Position numbers and translations under genes: made by a program. From assembly GCA_900469965.1 (NCBI GenBank), contig UBZP01000014.1:378500-442499 (forward strand): a DNA stretch of 64,000 nt. The letters are read 5' to 3'. Position 1 is the stretch's first letter, and each line of letters opens with the position of its first letter. The notes under the pieces are model-generated. The model did no database searches, was not told where the DNA came from, and saw only the letters and a list, made by a program, of their open reading frames with translations. The DNA comes from Hyphomicrobiales bacterium. GTDB taxonomy: Bacteria; Pseudomonadota; Alphaproteobacteria; Rhizobiales; Rhizobiaceae. Of the stretch, positions 62,762 through 64,000 are shown one piece after another.

Positions 62762-63268
62762 ATGCAGCACGTCCATTCCTACCGCCCGGCCGGCGAGGTC
62801 TCCGATCCGCCGGTCGACACCGTCACGCTGCCGTCGCACCTGCGCCATCTGCGCCGCAAGGTGCTGCACCTGTCGAACGGCGAGATGATCATGCTCGACC
62901 TGAAGGAGGCCGTGCTGTTCCACCATGGCGACCGGCTGGTGCTGGACAACGGCGACACCGTCGAGATCCAGGCGGCACCCGAGAAGCTGCTCGAGGTCAA
63001 GGGGCGCGACACGCGGCACCTGATCGAGCTCGCCTGGCACCTCGGCAACCGCCACCTGACGGCGCAGATCGAGGAGGGGCGCATCCTCGTGCCGCGTGAC
63101 CACGTCATCCGCACGATGCTGGAGGGGCTTGGGGCGACGGTTGCCGACGTCGAGGCGCCGTTCCAGCCAGCGCGCGGCGCCTATCACGGCCATGGCGGCC
63201 ACGACCACGGACATGACCACGGGCACGACCATGGGCACGGCCACGACGATCACCATCATCACGACTGA
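62762..63268 (+). CDS. ureE: Urease accessory protein UreE (nickel chaperone)
   Basis: The 168-residue protein delivers nickel to the UreD-F-G complex. The N-terminal peptide-binding domain includes [16 protein letters not shown]. The C-terminal metal domain contains [17 protein letters not shown] and the nickel-binding His block. The tail (about residues 143-168) is extremely His/Asp/Gly-rich ([19 protein letters not shown]), suited to nickel storage. Confidence 0.95.
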   Translation: MQHVHSYRPAGEVSDPPVDTVTLPSHLRHLRRKVLHLSNGEMIMLDLKEAVLFHHGDRLVLDNGDTVEIQAAPEKLLEVKGRDTRHLIELAWHLGNRHLTAQIEEGRILVPRDHVIRTMLEGLGATVADVEAPFQPARGAYHGHGGHDHGHDHGHDHGHGHDDHHHHD

Positions 63269-63273
63269 CCGGC

Positions 63274-63945
63274 ATGGGTGAGGGGATTAATACCCGCGCG
63301 CTGCTGCGGCTGATGGCATGGCTGTCGCCGGCCTTTCCCGTCGGTGGATTCGCCTGGTCCGGCGGGCTGGAGCGGGCGGTCGCCGACCGCATGGTGACGG
63401 ATGCAGGCGGCCTCTCGGCATGGCTCGCGACGCTGCTCGCGCATGGCGCGCTGTGGAACGATGCGGTTCTGTTCGCCGAAGCCTGGCGCCGGGTCGACGA
63501 CGAGGCGGGGCTGGCCGATCTGGCCGATCTCGGGTTGGCGCTCGCCGGCTCGGCGGAGCGTCATGCCGAGACGCTGTCGGTCGGCCGGGCCTTCGTCGTC
63601 GCCGCCTCCGCCTGGCCGCAGGCCGTGCTGGCAAGGCTGCCGCAGGACGTTCCCTATCCGGTGGCCGCCGGCGCCATCGCTGCCGCCCATGGCGTGCCGG
63701 CGACGGAAGCGCTCGCCGCCTATCTGCATGCCGCCCTGTCGCAGTCCGTCTCCGCCGGCATCCGGCTCGGCGTCTGCGGGCAGGCGGAAGGCGTGGCGAT
63801 CCTGGCGGGGCTGGAGGAGGCGATCGCCACAGTCTCGGCCCGCGCCGCCGCCGGCACGCTCGACGACCTCGGCGGCGCTGCGGTCCGCGCCGACATCGCC
63901 TCGCTCCGGCACGAGACGCAGCATTCGCGGCTGTTTCGGTCGTAG
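63274..63945 (+). CDS. ureF: Urease accessory protein UreF
   Basis: A 223-residue all-helical protein, the gate for UreG activity in nickel insertion. Blocks are LLRLMAWLSPAFPVGGFAWSGGLERAV, LLAHGALWNDAVLFAEAWR, AAAHGVPATEALAAYLHAALSQSVSAGIRLG and C-terminal SLRHETQHSRLFRS. It starts 5 bases after ureE. A ureG gene is expected next but lies outside the window. Confidence 0.95.
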   Translation: MGEGINTRALLRLMAWLSPAFPVGGFAWSGGLERAVADRMVTDAGGLSAWLATLLAHGALWNDAVLFAEAWRRVDDEAGLADLADLGLALAGSAERHAETLSVGRAFVVAASAWPQAVLARLPQDVPYPVAAGAIAAAHGVPATEALAAYLHAALSQSVSAGIRLGVCGQAEGVAILAGLEEAIATVSARAAAGTLDDLGGAAVRADIASLRHETQHSRLFRS

Positions 63946-63983
63946 GGCGCCAATGGCAGCGAGCCCCTCGTCCGCTTGCCGGC

Positions 63984-64000
63984 ACCTTCTCCCCGCCTGC
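63984..64000. repeat. Left half of a REP-like palindrome at the window end
   Basis: GGCACCTTCTCCCCGCCTGC ends the window and matches the left arm of the CTTCTCCCC-GGGGAGAAGG type of palindrome seen at 56503-56530. The right arm lies outside, so the assignment is partial. Confidence 0.4.

Noticed and set aside
1..64000. CRISPR arrays, prophages, insertion sequences, rRNA genes
   Set aside because: I found no regularly spaced repeats, transposase or integrase motifs, phage structural genes or rRNA segments.

Overview
The window is GC-rich chromosomal DNA from an alphaproteobacterium, most likely Rhizobiales and probably Rhizobiaceae (a Shinella, Ensifer or Rhizobium-like genome). Supporting signs are a phosphatidylcholine synthase, an NDUFA12-type complex I subunit, the core order gatB-GNAT-NDUFA12-DUF2155 and aat-accC-accB-aroQ, the rne/amiC/mrcA/prfB block, and a urease cluster carrying the extra genes typical of rhizobia. 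No species name can be supported from the sequence alone.

Layout. 1-4.8 kb: the end of gatA and the whole of gatB, separated by about 2.2 kb of accessory genes (a HigB/HigA-type toxin-antitoxin pair, a GNAT, a YjhX-type protein, a DUF1294 membrane protein). 4.8-6.4 kb: a GNAT, NDUFA12 and a DUF2155 protein. 6.4-11.6 kb: regulator/target modules, namely a MocR/PdxR regulator divergent from a YggS-type PLP protein and a glutamine amidotransferase, then an Lrp regulator divergent from azlCD. 11.7-15.5 kb: aat, accC, accB, aroQ and a DsbA-like oxidoreductase. 15.8-26.7 kb: an aminotransferase, an SDR, RNase E, AmiC, PBP1A and release factor 2, which keeps a programmed +1 frameshift. 26.8-33.8 kb: a secreted hypothetical, NAD kinase, tRNA-Lys, CcdA, an AEC carrier, a UbiH-family monooxygenase, Pcs and Qor.

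33.8-45.6 kb is a transport region: a BMP-type nucleoside ABC importer, an ELM1-family gene, and a ytfQRT-yjfF-type (galactofuranose) importer with a GntR/FadR-type regulator. 45.7-46.8 kb holds three small proteins of unknown function.

46.9-64 kb is the most interesting part. A two-component system, made of a LuxR-type response regulator and a hybrid kinase whose N-terminus is a whole NCS1-like transporter followed by a Cys-rich cluster, is divergent from urtABCDE (urea ABC importer). That runs directly into ureD-ureA-ureB-GFA-DUF1311-(GT29-like)-ureC-TIGR02117-ureE-ureF. The layout predicts a urea acquisition and hydrolysis unit under a transporter-type sensor. The window ends inside a palindromic repeat just after ureF, and ureG is probably just outside.

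Several regulatory RNA and DNA elements are visible: the prfB frameshift site, hairpins between the binding-protein gene and the rest of two ABC operons, REP-like palindromes in intergenic gaps, candidate operators beside the TA, MocR and Lrp genes, and a 689-bp rne-amiC gap that could hold a small RNA.
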